Made by a program: the position numbers and the translations under genes. A stretch of 64,000 nt of DNA from Nelumbo lutea. Taxonomy: Eukaryota > Streptophyta > Magnoliopsida > Proteales > Nelumbonaceae. Within the stretch, counting starts at the first letter, position 1; each line of letters begins with the position of its first letter. The stretch spans positions 124,570,999 through 124,634,998 of the forward strand of contig JAKGHH010000001.1 of assembly GCA_022828595.1 (NCBI GenBank), read 5' to 3'. The notes beneath the pieces were generated by a model, which saw only the letters and a program-made list of their open reading frames with translations, searched no databases and was not told where the DNA came from. Positions 1-12,430 of this stretch are shown one piece after another.

Positions 1-2175
1 CCATGCTTCTGCAATTGGATTTGCTGCACTTTTCGTCAAATTTCTATTATTTTCTTCTCTTCGCCTCTGTTTTTGTTTGGCAATTCGGGCTTGAACTAAT
101 TATTTTATTTTTTTGTTACTTGGGGTTTGAAAATTGGTGTCATAGTTTGTTGTAACTTCGTTTGATTCCAATCCACTGAAACTTTTTTATTTTCTAAGGT
201 TCAGGTAGATTCCCATACACTTTTGTGGGATTCCTTTTTGTTTTTTTTTTACTGAAATTTGTGCATGAAACTGCAAGAATCGTATTTTCTCTTTTGTGCG
301 ACTGTCCAACTCTCATGACTATAGGAGCAGCTGGGAATTTGCTTGTCTGGAACAGGATACTAGAATATGTAAAGTTGCCATAGTCCATAGGGTTGATGGG
401 GCAACTTTCGCGTGGAACTTTCATCAGATTTCAGAACTACAGCTAGAGTTTTCATAGATTGGAACTTAGTCGTCTGGTTGTAAGAAATGGTGCTCTAATA
501 TCCAATCTTACTGTGATAATCATTAACATATTCGCTTGGATGGACCTAATGGAGAATTTAAACTGTCGCATCAGTAGCAATTGTTGAATTGGGTTATCAT
601 ATATATTTAGGAAACCCTTACTTGTTCCTAGAGGTGGATAGGCAAAGACCATCCCAAAAGCTGGAGGTGATGGAAAGTAACTTTGACAAATTTCAACAGA
701 TACGTCTTTGGTGCATCTCACTTGAAAATTTTGAATAGTCTTCTAAAATTAGAATCTAGAAAGACCAAGCTAACTTAGCAAAGGTTTTCTTTACTAGAAG
801 TGCAGATATAGAGCCTGTACCTGATCGCAGTGTTTACTTTGCGGCTTCCAAATCAAGTTGTCTTTTATGTATGCTATCCTTTTTTTTTTTTTGCTTTCAT
901 TTCCTTTTATTTCTGAAATCTAACTATGGAAGTTAATGAAAAATCGGAAGGGCTGGAAGAGAAAGAAAGGCTAGAACAGACAAATGAATTCAGATCATTC
1001 CAGAAACTTGCCCGAATAGCATATCTCAACCTATGCAACTTTGTTTAGGAGTCTCTACCAACTCATTCCAATTTGTCAGCCAAGACAACAATAAGTCCAA
1101 CAGATGCTGCTAATTCCTTCTTTCTTTGTTTCTTTTTTACATAAAATGTGATAGAACTTGAATCCACTAATTTTGTGTAAGCTAATAACCTGGTTTAATT
1201 GATAAAAAGATTTGGCCCCAGCACAAAGGTATATACTCTAAACCAATTAACTGGACACACCTTATTATTCAGTGATTTCAATCGCAAAAGCCATTTTATC
1301 TCCCAATGATCCTAATGGTACATATTCCAAACAATAAGTACCAAATTTTTATTCTAATGGCTTATAGATAATGCTTACATTATGTAGCAACTTTTCAATC
1401 AACAAATTCTTGTGAAGCAGTGAAGGCCATACATCCAAAAGTATGGTTCATTAAAAGCTGGAGTAAGAGATAGCAGCTCTCTTAAACTTTTTGGAGGACT
1501 GCGGTTTCAAGCAGGCAATAATTTACACTAGTTGATATCTTCTACTGTCTTTGTCATAATAAAACTAGTAGAGATCTATAGGACAGAGCCCAATCTTAAG
1601 AATACTTGATAATGGAGATTATACTGTATGAGAAATCTTCCATGGTCCCTTCTGCCTAGAAGCCCAATCAATAACATTTCTAGGATATGCTTCCATTCAA
1701 GTTTAGAGAAGACAAATTCCCTAGAAGTTGTAAGATTTTGTAAGATGGTAATAGGCTTGGAATTTTTAGAGACACCCTTTCAATTGGACCTGCTCTTTAA
1801 CTGTTTTTGGGTGGCTTGCCTTCTTTTCTGCATTTTGTACGTATGTTCTTATAAAATTGAAAGTACTAACTTTTTTCTTTTCCTTTTCAAATATATTACT
1901 GACCTGCACCTTAGAATATGATTTTATCTACCAGTTCCCTTCCCTTTCAAGTAAAACCAAAGATAAGAGAACAGCCTGAGCCAGGTTTCATCTCTGGTTT
2001 TAATTGGATCTTGTTTTCATTTTTATGATTGTTAAAGGTGGTAATTACAGCAACTGCAAGCATAATTTACTTGGCAATGGTAGAAGCTGTGGAAGGCTCT
2101 TCATACCTGTTAGTCTTAATTCCAGCAATATATTTTACTTTTTTTTGTTAATGGTTTGAAAGTTTTTGGTGGCAG
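1..2175 (+). other. Upstream intron of the CPK gene; no exon recognised
   Basis: AT-rich sequence with no recognisable coding exon. The first visible exon starts at 2176 with codons that, in group IV CDPKs, follow the P-loop and ATP-binding lysine exon. That exon, with the variable N-terminus, must lie left of the window, so this stretch is best read as the 3' part of intron 1. It is more than 2 kb long. I see no protein similarity or clear mobile element in it. Confidence 0.6.
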
Positions 2176-5100
2176 ATGATCCTTCCTATTGCTGTTGATG
2201 ATGTTAAAAGAGAGGTTAAGATATTGCAAGCCCTCACAGGCCATGAGAATATGGTTCAATTCTATAATGCATTTGAGGATGATTCCTATGTCTACATAGT
2301 TATGGAGTAAGTTATATTCTGTGGAGCTTTGCTTTCATATTATTCTGTACTCTTGGCTGATAATTTGGCAAAGCAGGGGACTCTCAGGGAAAGCTTGTTT
2401 TGGGCTGTATTGTAAGAATTGAGATTTATATGGGATCAACACTCATGCTCTGAGTGGTTGACACTATTGTTTTTAACTGTTATTTTAATTAAAGTTACCA
2501 TTTCCAATCCAAAAAAAAAAAAATCCATACTCTTTTACTGTTTTGTAAAATGATTCTGGGTGATCAATTTTCTTTCTCTGGTCTTTATTTATTAATTTAC
2601 TCAGAATTCAGCGGTTTTGTCTTTGAGTATAACTTTGCTCCTTTCTTTCATTTTTCACTGTTTTATTTCACTTTATTTTGTCTTAATATAAATTGCTCTA
2701 TTAATTTTAATTGGTGGCTTGTTTGTACATTTTATATTAGGTTATGTGAGGGTGGTGAACTACTGGATCGAATATTGGCCAAGTAAGACACAATACTTGT
2801 AGATGCTTCAGTTTTTTTTTTCCTCTCTATGGTGAACCCCCCCCCCCCCCAGAGAAAATAAGAAAAACAAAAACAAAAAGAAATAGGCTCAAATACAGAC
2901 ACACAGACAAAAAAGAGTTGTTTTGTTGCTATGGTCTGCTTGCTGCAGATCATCTTTGTACTTTTTACTTCGTTTTATCATAATAGGCTTCAGTTGCCCA
3001 TGATGATAATTAACAAAAATAGCACATCCATTTCTGTTATTTCTATTTATATCATCATATCTTTTATTTTTGTCATTATTTATTATTGATTTTGGAGTTG
3101 ATTCTCTTTATTCAGAAAAGATAGCCGGTATTCTGAGAAAGATGCAGCAATAATAGTGAGGCAAATGCTCAAAGTTGCAGCTGAATGTCATTTACATGGA
3201 TTTGTACACCGTGACATGAAACCTGAGGTATATTCAGAGTGCACAAACATTCTAGATATAGAATTTATGCTACATAGAGCTTCCCATCTTGAGAATACTT
3301 CTCGCTTATGCCTTTTCTTGCTTGTAGAACTTCCTTTTCAAATCAACCAAAGAGGACTCACCACTTAAGGCAACAGATTTTGGTCTATCCGACTTCATAA
3401 AACCAGGTCAGTAAAAGTTCTATAATAATGACATCTTTCCGATACTATTAAAATATGATTAACCTTTTTTTCTCTCATAAGATCCACCTTCTTGTAAATT
3501 TTTAAGTTCCACTTCCTATATAAAAGATAAATAAAATATGATAAAGTTAATTAGTTTTGATGTTTATAAATCATTGAATGAATATGTATCCTTTTGTAAC
3601 TTCGATTATGTATTTGTTTTTCCTGTCTATATGAGATTTTTCATGTTTGCCAAGTAACTACATTATCCATGACCATGATTTTCAACAGGTTCCTCTTTTG
3701 TTGTCAGTGATGTTCTTTCCTTTTGTATATCAAGAAATTCTGAGTTGAAAATTAATAAAGTATTCTCTTATAACAATGGCTGATTGTCTAATGCAGGGAG
3801 GAAATTCCGTGATATTGTTGGCAGTGCATACTATGTTGCACCAGAAGTACTAAAACGCAAGTCAGGACCTGAGTCTGATGTTTGGAGTATTGGCGTCATT
3901 ACGTACATTTTGCTTTGTGGCAGGCGTCCCTTTTGGGATAAGACTGAGGATGGAATTTTCAAAGAGGTAAGACATTTTCTGAAGCTGGGATGTTGATTGT
4001 TCATTCGCTACCTTACTTTTGTAAACTTTATGGTTTAATCTCTTCAGTAGAGGAAATTTTAACATTCTCATCCAGAGAGAATGTGCTTTTAGAATTGCTT
4101 TACATTTTATTTGCTGACCTGGAACATCAATACACCCGTTCTCTAGGGTGTCCCTCTTTTGTTGTGTAACTTTGATCACTACCATGTTATTCATCAGTCA
4201 CATTCATTCCATGAATGGGTTTACTATTTATAGACCCACCTCTGTTATTCAGCTTGAGTACCTTTGCCTATAATCAGAAAAGTGGTACCTTCAATATACC
4301 TTTTGCAGCCCTAAAATCCATTCTTCTGTCCTAGGCTGCATAGTTCATGATAAAATCCTAATCCTCAAGGTGAATGGAATGGGAATCAGAATGGAGAAAT
4401 AGGGTTCTTGGTTTATTTGTTTTAGGTTGTTGTTTTTAAATAGGTAGTGTACGGCTGTTGATTTAGCCTCAAACCTGTGGTAAGTAAATTGGACCAGTGG
4501 ATATGAATGTTTATCCATGGTATACATGCTTGGTCAGATTGGACCCTAAGGCTTAGAACATGTTTGCTCGATGCCCTTTCCAGTCTTCTGATCTTATTTG
4601 GCTGCATCTTACAGTGGGAATGGCGCAATATTGTGGAAGTTCCCCAAAACCTTAGTGGAGCAGTGCCCTTCATGGGTTGGCTATGTAGCTAAAAAAATGG
4701 GTTGGCCTCATGGTTGATGATATATCATTTGGAACAAGATTTAAGCATGAATCCCTGAATCATTATTTGTGGTTCTGACACCAAATAGTTGGGACTTGGG
4801 ATTAAGGCTGAGCTGAGTTGAGTAAATGAAAATGACACTTCTTTTGATGTTACTGACTTGCTGTTCCATTTATGTATACTTTTACTGAGTGTAACTTCCA
4901 ATATCTATGCTATGCAGGTATTAAAAAACAAACCTGACTTTCGCCGAAAGCCATGGCCAAGCATAAGCAATGGTGCTAAGGATTTTATTAAGAAACTGTT
5001 GGTGAAAGACCCTCGTGCAAGATTGACTGCTGCTCAAGCCTTGTGTAAGTATCTTCCCTTAAAACTAAACATACATTGTAATGGTAAACCACAAGTTTCT

Positions 5101-7085
5101 TTTTTGGTGGTTTATTGGACACTGAAATGCATTTATTTTTAAAGTTTCCTTTTCAAGTAATTTTTTGACAAAGTATAATACTGTAACCACTTATTTCCAA
5201 GTTTTCTTTCTCATCACATGTGATGGACGGCAAAACTAATTTCTGACCCATTTCTTCTTTTTGCTTGGGTTATATGTAATCTTCTTCCTGACATTGCCAT
5301 TTTTTCCAGCACACCCCTGGGTCAGAGAAGGGGGAGATGCCTCAGAGATCCCTGTGGATATATCAGTGCTATCTAATATGCGGCAATTTGTGAAGTACAG
5401 CCGGTTGAAGCAGTTTGCGCTAAGGGTAAGAAGTGATTCTCTTGGTTGGAAACCTGGAGCCCATTGTCTCAAGGACCAAATATCTTCACCATGACTTGCA
5501 CTTAAAGAGTTCCATTAATTCTTATATCTGCATTTATTTCATCTTGCAGGCCTTGGCTAGCACACTTGATGAAGAGGAGCTTGCTGATCTTAAAGATCAA
5601 TTTGATGCAATTGATGTGGACAAAAATGGTTCTATTAGTCTTGAAGAAATGAGACAGGCATGCTTTCTTTCGTATTCTAGAAACTTGATTAGCAGAAATT
5701 CAGCTCCTTTTGTTTTCCATAACGTTGCCTGTCTGTATGCAGGCCCTTGCAAAAGATCTTCCTTGGAGACTGAAGGAGCCACGTGTTGTTGAGATTCTTC
5801 AAGCGGTAAGCTAGTTTCCTTGAATTTGTTAATATAAATGTTATTCAGTGACTCCACTATCCACATTTGTTTATTGCCTGCTTTGTACAATTTTACCATC
5901 AGTAACTGGTTTCCTCTAGTTCTTTTCTCGTCATGAAGTTAGGTGTAGTTTTACCTTTGTCATGTTTGAAAAGATGAGTTCTGGTTGAATTCCAGCATAA
6001 TGATTCACCACAGAGTTGAATTGTAGAAATAGATTTAATCCTACGCTTACACCCTACAATAACACTACGCATTTTTTCTTCATTACAATGTCCTACCAAA
6101 TCCAAATTGTTACTGCTTTTTGCCACTTATTTTGCATTCATTTCTTCATAGGCCTTTGTGCCCTACTTCTTCGTACGCCCTCATTCATGCTGTAATTTCA
6201 CTTCCTAGTTTGTTATGTTCACCTTCTCATGTGGGTTTAAATTTGCTTGAGTCAGATCGACAGCAACACAGATGGGCTTGTGGATTTCTCTGAATTTGTT
6301 GCAGCCACTCTACACGTGCATCAGTTAGAGGAACATGATTCTGACAAGTGGCAACAGAGATCACTGGCTGCTTTTGAGAAATTTGATGTGGATAGGGATG
6401 GATTCATTACACCAGAAGAACTAAAGCTGGTGAGTATCAAGATTACATTGGATTTGTGTGTGTGTGTGTGGCAGCACACTCTGAGAAAGCATATGCAGAC
6501 AGATAAAACTACCAATTATTTTTCTCTCTGTTTCTGACAGAAGAAAGAAAAATCACTATGGTGGATATGCTGAAGAATATGTTTTTTACTTTTAATTTGT
6601 CTTTCATAACAAAGTTCTAAATATGATCAATCAAAAAAAAAAATTCAGATGTAATGCCTCTGTATCTTCTGATGCAGAAGGTATAACACCCCATTTCTTT
6701 AAGGAAATTAAGTTAGCATTTCTAGGGCACTTGGATCAATTCTTGGTATATGAGGCTCCATAAGTAGGATCTACCTATTCCTTCTTCCCCCAAAGCCTTG
6801 TATGCTGTAAAGAAACCATCCCATTGCTACTTGCTTCCTTCTTCCTCATTGAAAGATCTTGATATCCAAGAAATGATTTAATGTCAATACTTACTGTGAT
6901 CTACTTTTTATTGATCGCAGCACACAGGATTGAAGGGCTCCATTGACCCACTTCTGGAGGAAGCTGACATTGACAAAGATGGAAAAATCAGCTTACCAGA
7001 ATTTCGGAGACTTTTAAGAACTGCCAGCATAAGTTCACAAAATCTGGCCAGCTCATCTGGTTTTCAAAATTCTCGCAAGTTGTAG
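2176..7085 (+). CDS. CPK28-like: Calcium-dependent protein kinase, group IV (CPK16/18/28 type), lacks first exon
   Basis: Ser/Thr kinase directly activated by Ca2+. Exons: 2176-2306, 2741-2782, 3116-3227, 3328-3406, 3797-3966, 4918-5044, 5310-5425, 5550-5657, 5743-5805, 6256-6429, 6921-7085. All phases agree and give 428 codons plus TAG. Visible kinase motifs: [33 protein letters not shown]. The junction/autoinhibitory segment ([13 protein letters not shown]) follows, then four intact 12-residue EF-hand loops: [48 protein letters not shown]. The tail reads [16 protein letters not shown], as in CPK28/CPK18. The glycine-rich loop, VAIK lysine and N-terminal acylation site belong to the missing first exon (family proteins are about 520 aa). 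Known family roles are immune-receptor turnover and growth control at the plasma membrane; which member this is cannot be fixed. The intron after 5657 starts GC instead of GT. Splice sites are otherwise GT-AG. Confidence 0.95.
2355..2527 (+). mobile_element. 5'-truncated LINE tail in CPK intron
   Basis: Reads as the last residues of a LINE RNase H domain ([19 protein letters not shown], then stop), followed by about 100 nt of 3' UTR and a poly(A) run at 2510-2523. The 7-bp sequence tactctt occurs on both sides (2348-2354 and 2528-2534), the expected target-site duplication. It closely resembles the tail at 59985-60327, so both come from one family. It lies in the same orientation as the kinase gene. 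Confidence 0.75.
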
Positions 7086-7620
7086 ATTGCAAGTGAGGAG
7101 TTCAAAAGAGGTAAGAGAAGAGATAGATGAAGCAGAACTCGTGATTTTATGTACTATAAGATTGCAATCAGAACCTGGAGGACCTCATGTCTATCTAGCA
7201 CATCTGCATCGCCTAACCTGAAGACCTTTTCCACAAGTCAAATTTTCTGTTGGGATCCAGGAGGACTCTGGAACACACAGATTAGACCAAGGAAAAATGG
7301 TTCTGATGAATAATTTACTTTATTTTTACTGTACATCCTTTGGCATGATGGGGCTTCTTTTTCCATCTCTTTCAATGTCATGTGTGATTGTAAATCATTA
7401 ATGAAAATATGTTTTCTGAGAGTCACGATCCATTTATCTTGTTCGTGCACTTGAGAAACAATTTACCATTGGTATTGCTAATGCCTGCTGTCCATAGCAT
7501 GTTTTAGGAATTTGAAGTTGCTATGCAACTTTATTCTATTAGAGCAGAGTTTGCTTCTGCAAGGAGAAGTCATAGGGTGAAAGGCGGTTAGGTGGTCTCT
7601 GGTAGCAGTCCAATAAAATG
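7086..7620 (+). other. Probable 3' UTR of the CPK gene
   Basis: Non-coding sequence directly after the kinase stop codon. An AATAAA-type signal is seen at 7612-7617 and weaker AATGAA-like signals lie near 7400. The true cleavage site cannot be read from sequence. Confidence 0.45.
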
Positions 7621-7779
7621 CAGCCATCTGTCAAAGTGAATGAACATCATCTAACTTGGAACCAGAGCATATTTTTATGAATTTGAAGGTGGAAATTGAA
7701 GGAGATTTGGAAGAGTATGTAGAGTGCAAAATCTTGTATTTTGTATTATTTTGCATGTATTTGTATTGTATATATTTGT

Positions 7780-8090
7780 ATTTGTACAGTCATTGCGTCG
7801 CTAAAGAATGAGCAGAAGGTGGCTTGTGCCTTTAGAGATCTACAAAGGAGAAGTAGAGGGCCTACATGCAGCAGTGAAACGGATTTCAAGGATTAACAAT
7901 GGGATGGCAGATGAATTAGCAAAGGAATAACAAGGTATCCACTATCCATTGTAGTGGGGCCAAATAGGCTACGGATTGAGAATTTCTTTCTTTGGAAGTT
8001 AGTCGTGGCTAGCCTCCGTAGTTGGTATTTTCTACCTTGATTTATTCATATTTCAATTTCTAATTAATAAAATTGAGTGTTGTTATTCAA
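7780..8090 (+). mobile_element. Decayed RNase H / LINE 3' tail
   Basis: A broken reading frame contains NGMADELAKE followed by a stop, the usual C-terminal signature of plant LINE RNase H domains. A short 3' UTR with AATAAA at about 8066 follows. Upstream homology is too decayed to set a 5' limit, and no target-site duplication was found. Confidence 0.4.
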
Positions 8091-9100
8091 TTTATGTTGT
8101 GCAATGAGGTGAGTCACCAAAATCAGTGAGATTGTAATCCAAAAGCTTTAGTGATTAGGTTGTGAGCCAATTCTTCAATATAAATACCTTGCATCCAAGG
8201 ATTAAAATATCGATACAATACATCTAATACGGCATGAGATATATCATATAGTATGACAAAAGATGGATACATGCACATTTTTGCTCTTTCATAGCATATT
8301 GAGGTGGATCATGCAAGCCATTATATCTATCTATTAAAAATACAACTTCCTAGTGTTAACAAGACTTATGTCATCCAAATGTAAAATGCACTCTTAGGCC
8401 ACTAAACCAACTTCCCATTTCATGCTAAGAAAATGAAACAAAAAATAAGTTTTATTTAGTGTAGCATCCTCATGCAACCCAAATAAATAGTAATATATAT
8501 TTTATGTTTAACTAAAAATTAAAAAGAGTAATCTTCAAAATAGTATTTTATAAATGTTAACAAAATGAATAATCTATCAAATCCATATTTATGTCAAAAA
8601 AGATTTTTAAGTTCAAGAAATTTATAGAAATAAAAAATACTAATAGAATTATTATTTTAGTAATTAAAATTAATGAACATGCATATGATATATTTAATAC
8701 ATCTTATATATTTTTAAGTTGAGATTATATATTTTTATAAATGATTAATTGATATTTTAATTTACATCAAATAACAAAATATTTATAATTTACATAAACA
8801 AAAATATTATTTACAAAATATTTGAGAATTTAATGTTAAGTGGGCTTTTTAGTTAATATTAAATGTAAAATAATAAAATAATAAATAATTGATTTAGTAA
8901 TTAAAATACTATAGTTGCATATAATTTGTATCTTGGACTTCTAATTGATGCATTATCAATATCCTTCTATATTAATTGCAATGTATTTCTTCATATGTAC
9001 CATTAAAATATGCATCTCTGATGTATTTATATTTTATTTGTGGTTATTTCAATCTTAACTTTAGTGTCATTAATGTATTGGTGGATTGTTTGCCTAATTG
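8091..9100. other. AT-rich intergenic DNA, nothing recognised
   Basis: Very AT-rich, especially 8450-8950. No open frame of note, terminal repeat or RNA gene was recognised. Confidence 0.5.
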
Positions 9101-9106
9101 GAGTTA

Positions 9107-9290
9107 GCATGACCCTTAGGACTCACCGGGCTTAACATTCCCACCCACTGGTGCGTAGTAATACACAGTGAAGCCTCACAAGTCTACTTGTAACACATGA
9201 TAAAATGGAGCTTTGTGCTATCACAGTAAGGAAATAAAACTAGCGGGGAAGCCCCTACTTTGTAGGGGTGAAATAGAAAAATGTCATTTG
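9107..9290 (+). repeat. Dispersed repeat, copy 1 (uninterrupted)
   Basis: The stretch containing ttagcatgacccttagg, then cttaacattcccaccc and onwards, matches 11901-11917 joined to 12302-12430. The second copy is split by a MITE, while this copy is continuous and serves as the empty-site reference. The family is not identified. Confidence 0.6.
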
Positions 9291-9889
9291 AAGATGCAAT
9301 AATAGATTAGATTATTTTTTGTTAGAAAAACAACAATAACTATGTTACTACGAATAATAAATAACTATAGTGGGCTCTAGAGTTTAGGACTATCAATGGG
9401 TCAGGTCTAGGTAGAGCCAGTTGTGAGTAGAGTGTTAGGCTATATACGGGGGTTTTCTTGAAGGACAGAGGAAGACTGAGTGCAGGAGATAGGCTAAAGG
9501 CTTAGGGCAAATGGCATGATAGAATGATGATCTCGTTATGAGTTGGACCCCTATTTATAGGGAGAGATCCTAAGGTCCTGAAAGGAAGAAACCAAAAGCG
9601 TTTGATTCCCATTAAAAAAGGGAATCTCGAATTCATTGTTAGTTGTTAGGGAGCACTGCTAAGGTTTTGCCACATATGTTATGAGATATCTCAATGGCGA
9701 ACTTTCCTTTTGTCTGAGTTCTACTTCCTTTAGTGACCCTTTTAAATCAACATGGCACGGATGGCGTCACTATTTAGCTTGTGTGTCCTTATTAGGCCCA
9801 CGAGGTGTCCCATCACGCGTGTTATTTAACGATGCACGTGTTTCTATTATTTGCTTCTTACCTATGGTGAGTCCATTCCCATTGCAGTT
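9291..9889. other. Intergenic, nothing recognised
   Basis: No protein similarity or repeat structure was recognised. The short open frames here show no conserved motif. Confidence 0.4.
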
Positions 9890-10070
9890 CTGTGGTGATT
9901 TTAAGCTCACTGCAAGTCCACACGAGTCCGAAACTCATCGCAAGTCCATGCGGGGACAAAGTTCATCGCAACCTGTTTCGGGTCGATAGTTCATCACAGG
10001 TGTGCAATGAGTTGTGGACTCATTGCAGATGTGCGATAGCTTATAGACTCATCGCAGACATTCGTGTAGT
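9890..10070 (+). repeat. Degenerate short direct repeats (actcatcgca-type)
   Basis: Variants of the phrase actcatcgcaagtc recur about six times (for example near 9907, 9930, 9963, 9988, 10018 and 10048) at irregular spacings of roughly 20-35 bp. This looks like a decayed minisatellite. Confidence 0.5.
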
Positions 10071-10331
10071 ATTGGTTTGACAACCTCTATATTCTGATGG
10101 TCTGAGTGACCACTATGTACTTACACTAGTCTCAAATTGATTATTTAGTCAGGATAAAATCAAACTTGATTATATTGAAAGCAGTAGTTATTTATTCAAA
10201 TAATAAATTTAAATTTAAAATTTGATAATATAAACTTAATAAAAATGATAAAAAAAACTAAAATATTTATATGTTAAAAGTTAAACATTTTTCACTAATA
10301 TTATCACATGATAAAAATTACAAGAAAAACA

Positions 10332-10337
<6 letters not shown>

Positions 10338-10386
<49 letters not shown>
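10338..10386. repeat. (AT)n microsatellite
   Basis: About 24 uninterrupted AT dinucleotides. The apparent YIYIYI open frames on both strands are artefacts of this run. Confidence 0.98.
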
Positions 10387-10388
<2 letters not shown>

Positions 10389-10835
10389 TTCATAAAATAA
10401 TTGGTTCCAGATCTGAATCAGTTCTAAACAGGCAAGAGCCAGAACCGACCCAATTATTAATTGAGACAAAATCATGGAACCGAAACCATTATAATTGGTT
10501 CAGTTTAGGTCCATTAGGTAGACCCAACCCATTAACAACCCTAGTTTGGTTACCTTTTTGCTAGTAATAATAATTTGTTAATAAATTATTTCTAACTAAC
10601 TAACTAAATAAATAAATAAATGAATAAAAGTAAATAATGTATTTACTTTTATTAGATAAATTAACGTTTACATAATTATTTATTAGGTTTAACAAAATAA
10701 ATAAATAAAAGCTTATTGGTATGAGACTAGTATAGGCTATCTCGAACCAAACCCAACCCGTTGATAACCCTAAATGTTGGGTCAGGGGATGGATAATGTG
10801 TTAGTAAATTATTTTTAAATAAACAAATGTTTAGA

Positions 10836-10893
10836 TGATGATGATGATGGTGATGATGATGATGATGATGATGATAATAATAATAATAATAAT
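10836..10893. repeat. (GAT)n/(AAT)n trinucleotide microsatellite
   Basis: A run of gat units with one ggt variant passes into aat/taa units. The poly-His and poly-Tyr open frames on the complementary strand arise from it. Confidence 0.95.
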
Positions 10894-11379
10894 ACAAACA
10901 AATGAATAAATAAAATCTAAGAGAGAGAGAGAATAGGAGAGAAAGAGAATTATGCAAGAGAGAAAAGGGATGAATTTTTATTTTATAAGATGGCATAATT
11001 GTAGATAATTAAATATCTAGTAACAAATATGAAAGGGGGGGAGAGAATTATGTGATGTTATGATTCATTTATCTTATGTGTGGCAATCATGTAGTTTTCA
11101 AATGTCACTGAATCAAATATATAGGAAGGTTTGTCTTATATGTAGCACTCATAAAGGTAAAGATGGTACATTTGTCTTGTATGTGCCACTCTTGTAATTT
11201 TTGAATGCCATAGAGTCAATTACATAGAGATGTTTGTGTTATATGTGGTACTCCTGTAATTTTCAAATACCATAGATGGTAAAGAGAGGTGGGAGAATGG
11301 AAAGAGAGAATTGAGAGTGAGAGAGAGTGCAAAGGAGAAAATGGAGGGAGAAGTAGAAAAGACATGCATAAAAAATTTA

Positions 11380-11845
11380 GGGTAAATTATAGATTAGTAC
11401 CCTGTACTTTGGGCTTAGTCTCACTTCGGTACTCGAATTTCAAAACATGTTAATTCAATACCTGGACTTTCAAAATGTCACAATTTACTCCATAATCATT
11501 AGTCATCATTAAGTGGCATGTGAAAATACGCAAATGCCCTTCGGGTGTCATCTAATTTTCTTTACTAACCATCCAAATGTCCTTTGGGTTGTTCACCATT
11601 TCTTTGGTTCAATTTTGATTCTTGCAGAAAAAGATGAACACCTTATTTGGAAGGGTAATTTTGACATTTTCAAAAGTTTTAAGTTGCACATGTCATCACA
11701 TGATATAAATAACTATCAGGCTATTAATGATAGGGACTAAACTAGGATGTTTTGGGAGTTCAAGTACTAGATTGGCATGAATTTAAGTTCAGGCACCAAA
11801 GTGAGACTAGGCCCAAAGTATATGATATTAATCTACAATTTACCC
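11380..11845. mobile_element. MITE with long terminal inverted repeats (Mutator-like?), copy 1
   Basis: Ends are imperfect inverted repeats of about 50 bp: the left starts gggtaaattatagattag and the right ends ctacaatttaccc. Flanks aaaaattta (11371-11379) and agaatttta (11846-11854) match at 7 of 9 positions, suggesting a 9-bp TSD. The terminal sequences match the element at 36784-37453, so two family members are present. No transposase is encoded. Confidence 0.65.
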
Positions 11846-11917
11846 AGAATTTTATTGCATGTCTGTCAAGCGAACAACATACCATGTGTTGATTTCCAAA
11901 TTAGCATCACCCTTAAG

Positions 11918-12294
11918 TAGGGGTGGCAACGAGCTAAGCTTTTCATGAGCTATTCGAGCTCGGCTCAATTTCAACCAAGCTCGAGCTCGAGCTCGAGCCC
12001 AATTCATTGGCTCGATTATTAAACGAGCTGAGCTCAAGCCTACTAGAGCTCGACTCATGAAGCTCGCGAGCTGGCTCGAATAATTTTTTAAATATCAAAT
12101 AAAAAATATTTTTATATATAATTTTTTATTTTTATAAAATGTTTTTTCTCAAAATCAAGCTCGAGCTTATGAATTTTTTACTCGAGCTCAAGATTCTAGC
12201 TCGAACCGAACTCGAGCTGGAGCCTTGTAGAACAGTCTCAAGCCAAGCTTGAGCATGGTAGTATTCGACTCAGCTTGGCTCAAATCCACCCCTA
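11918..12294. mobile_element. hAT-like MITE rich in GAGCTC motifs, copy 1
   Basis: 377 bp with terminal inverted repeats taggggtgg/ccaccccta, flanked by ccttaag at 11911-11917 and 12295-12301 (7 bp identical). The interior is rich in gagctcgagc-type motifs with an AT-rich centre. It interrupts the dispersed repeat whose continuous copy lies at 9107-9290. A related copy in opposite orientation is at 21615-22043. Confidence 0.85.
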
Positions 12295-12301
12295 CCTTAA
12301 G

Positions 12302-12430
12302 ATTCATGGAGCTTAACATCCCCACCCATCGGTGCTTAGTGCACTACAAAGCCCCTTAGGCCCACCCGCAACATGTGATAGACACGAGGCTCTACACTAG
12401 CACAATAAGAAAATAAGTTACACCCTCACT
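12302..12430 (+). repeat. Dispersed repeat, copy 2 (right part after MITE)
   Basis: Matches 9129-9250 of copy 1 (cttaacat, cccaccca, gcttagt and onwards). The left part of this copy is at 11901-11917. Confidence 0.55.

Noticed and set aside
10281..10564. Poly-Tyr/Ile frames on both strands
   Set aside because: Product of the (AT)n microsatellite.
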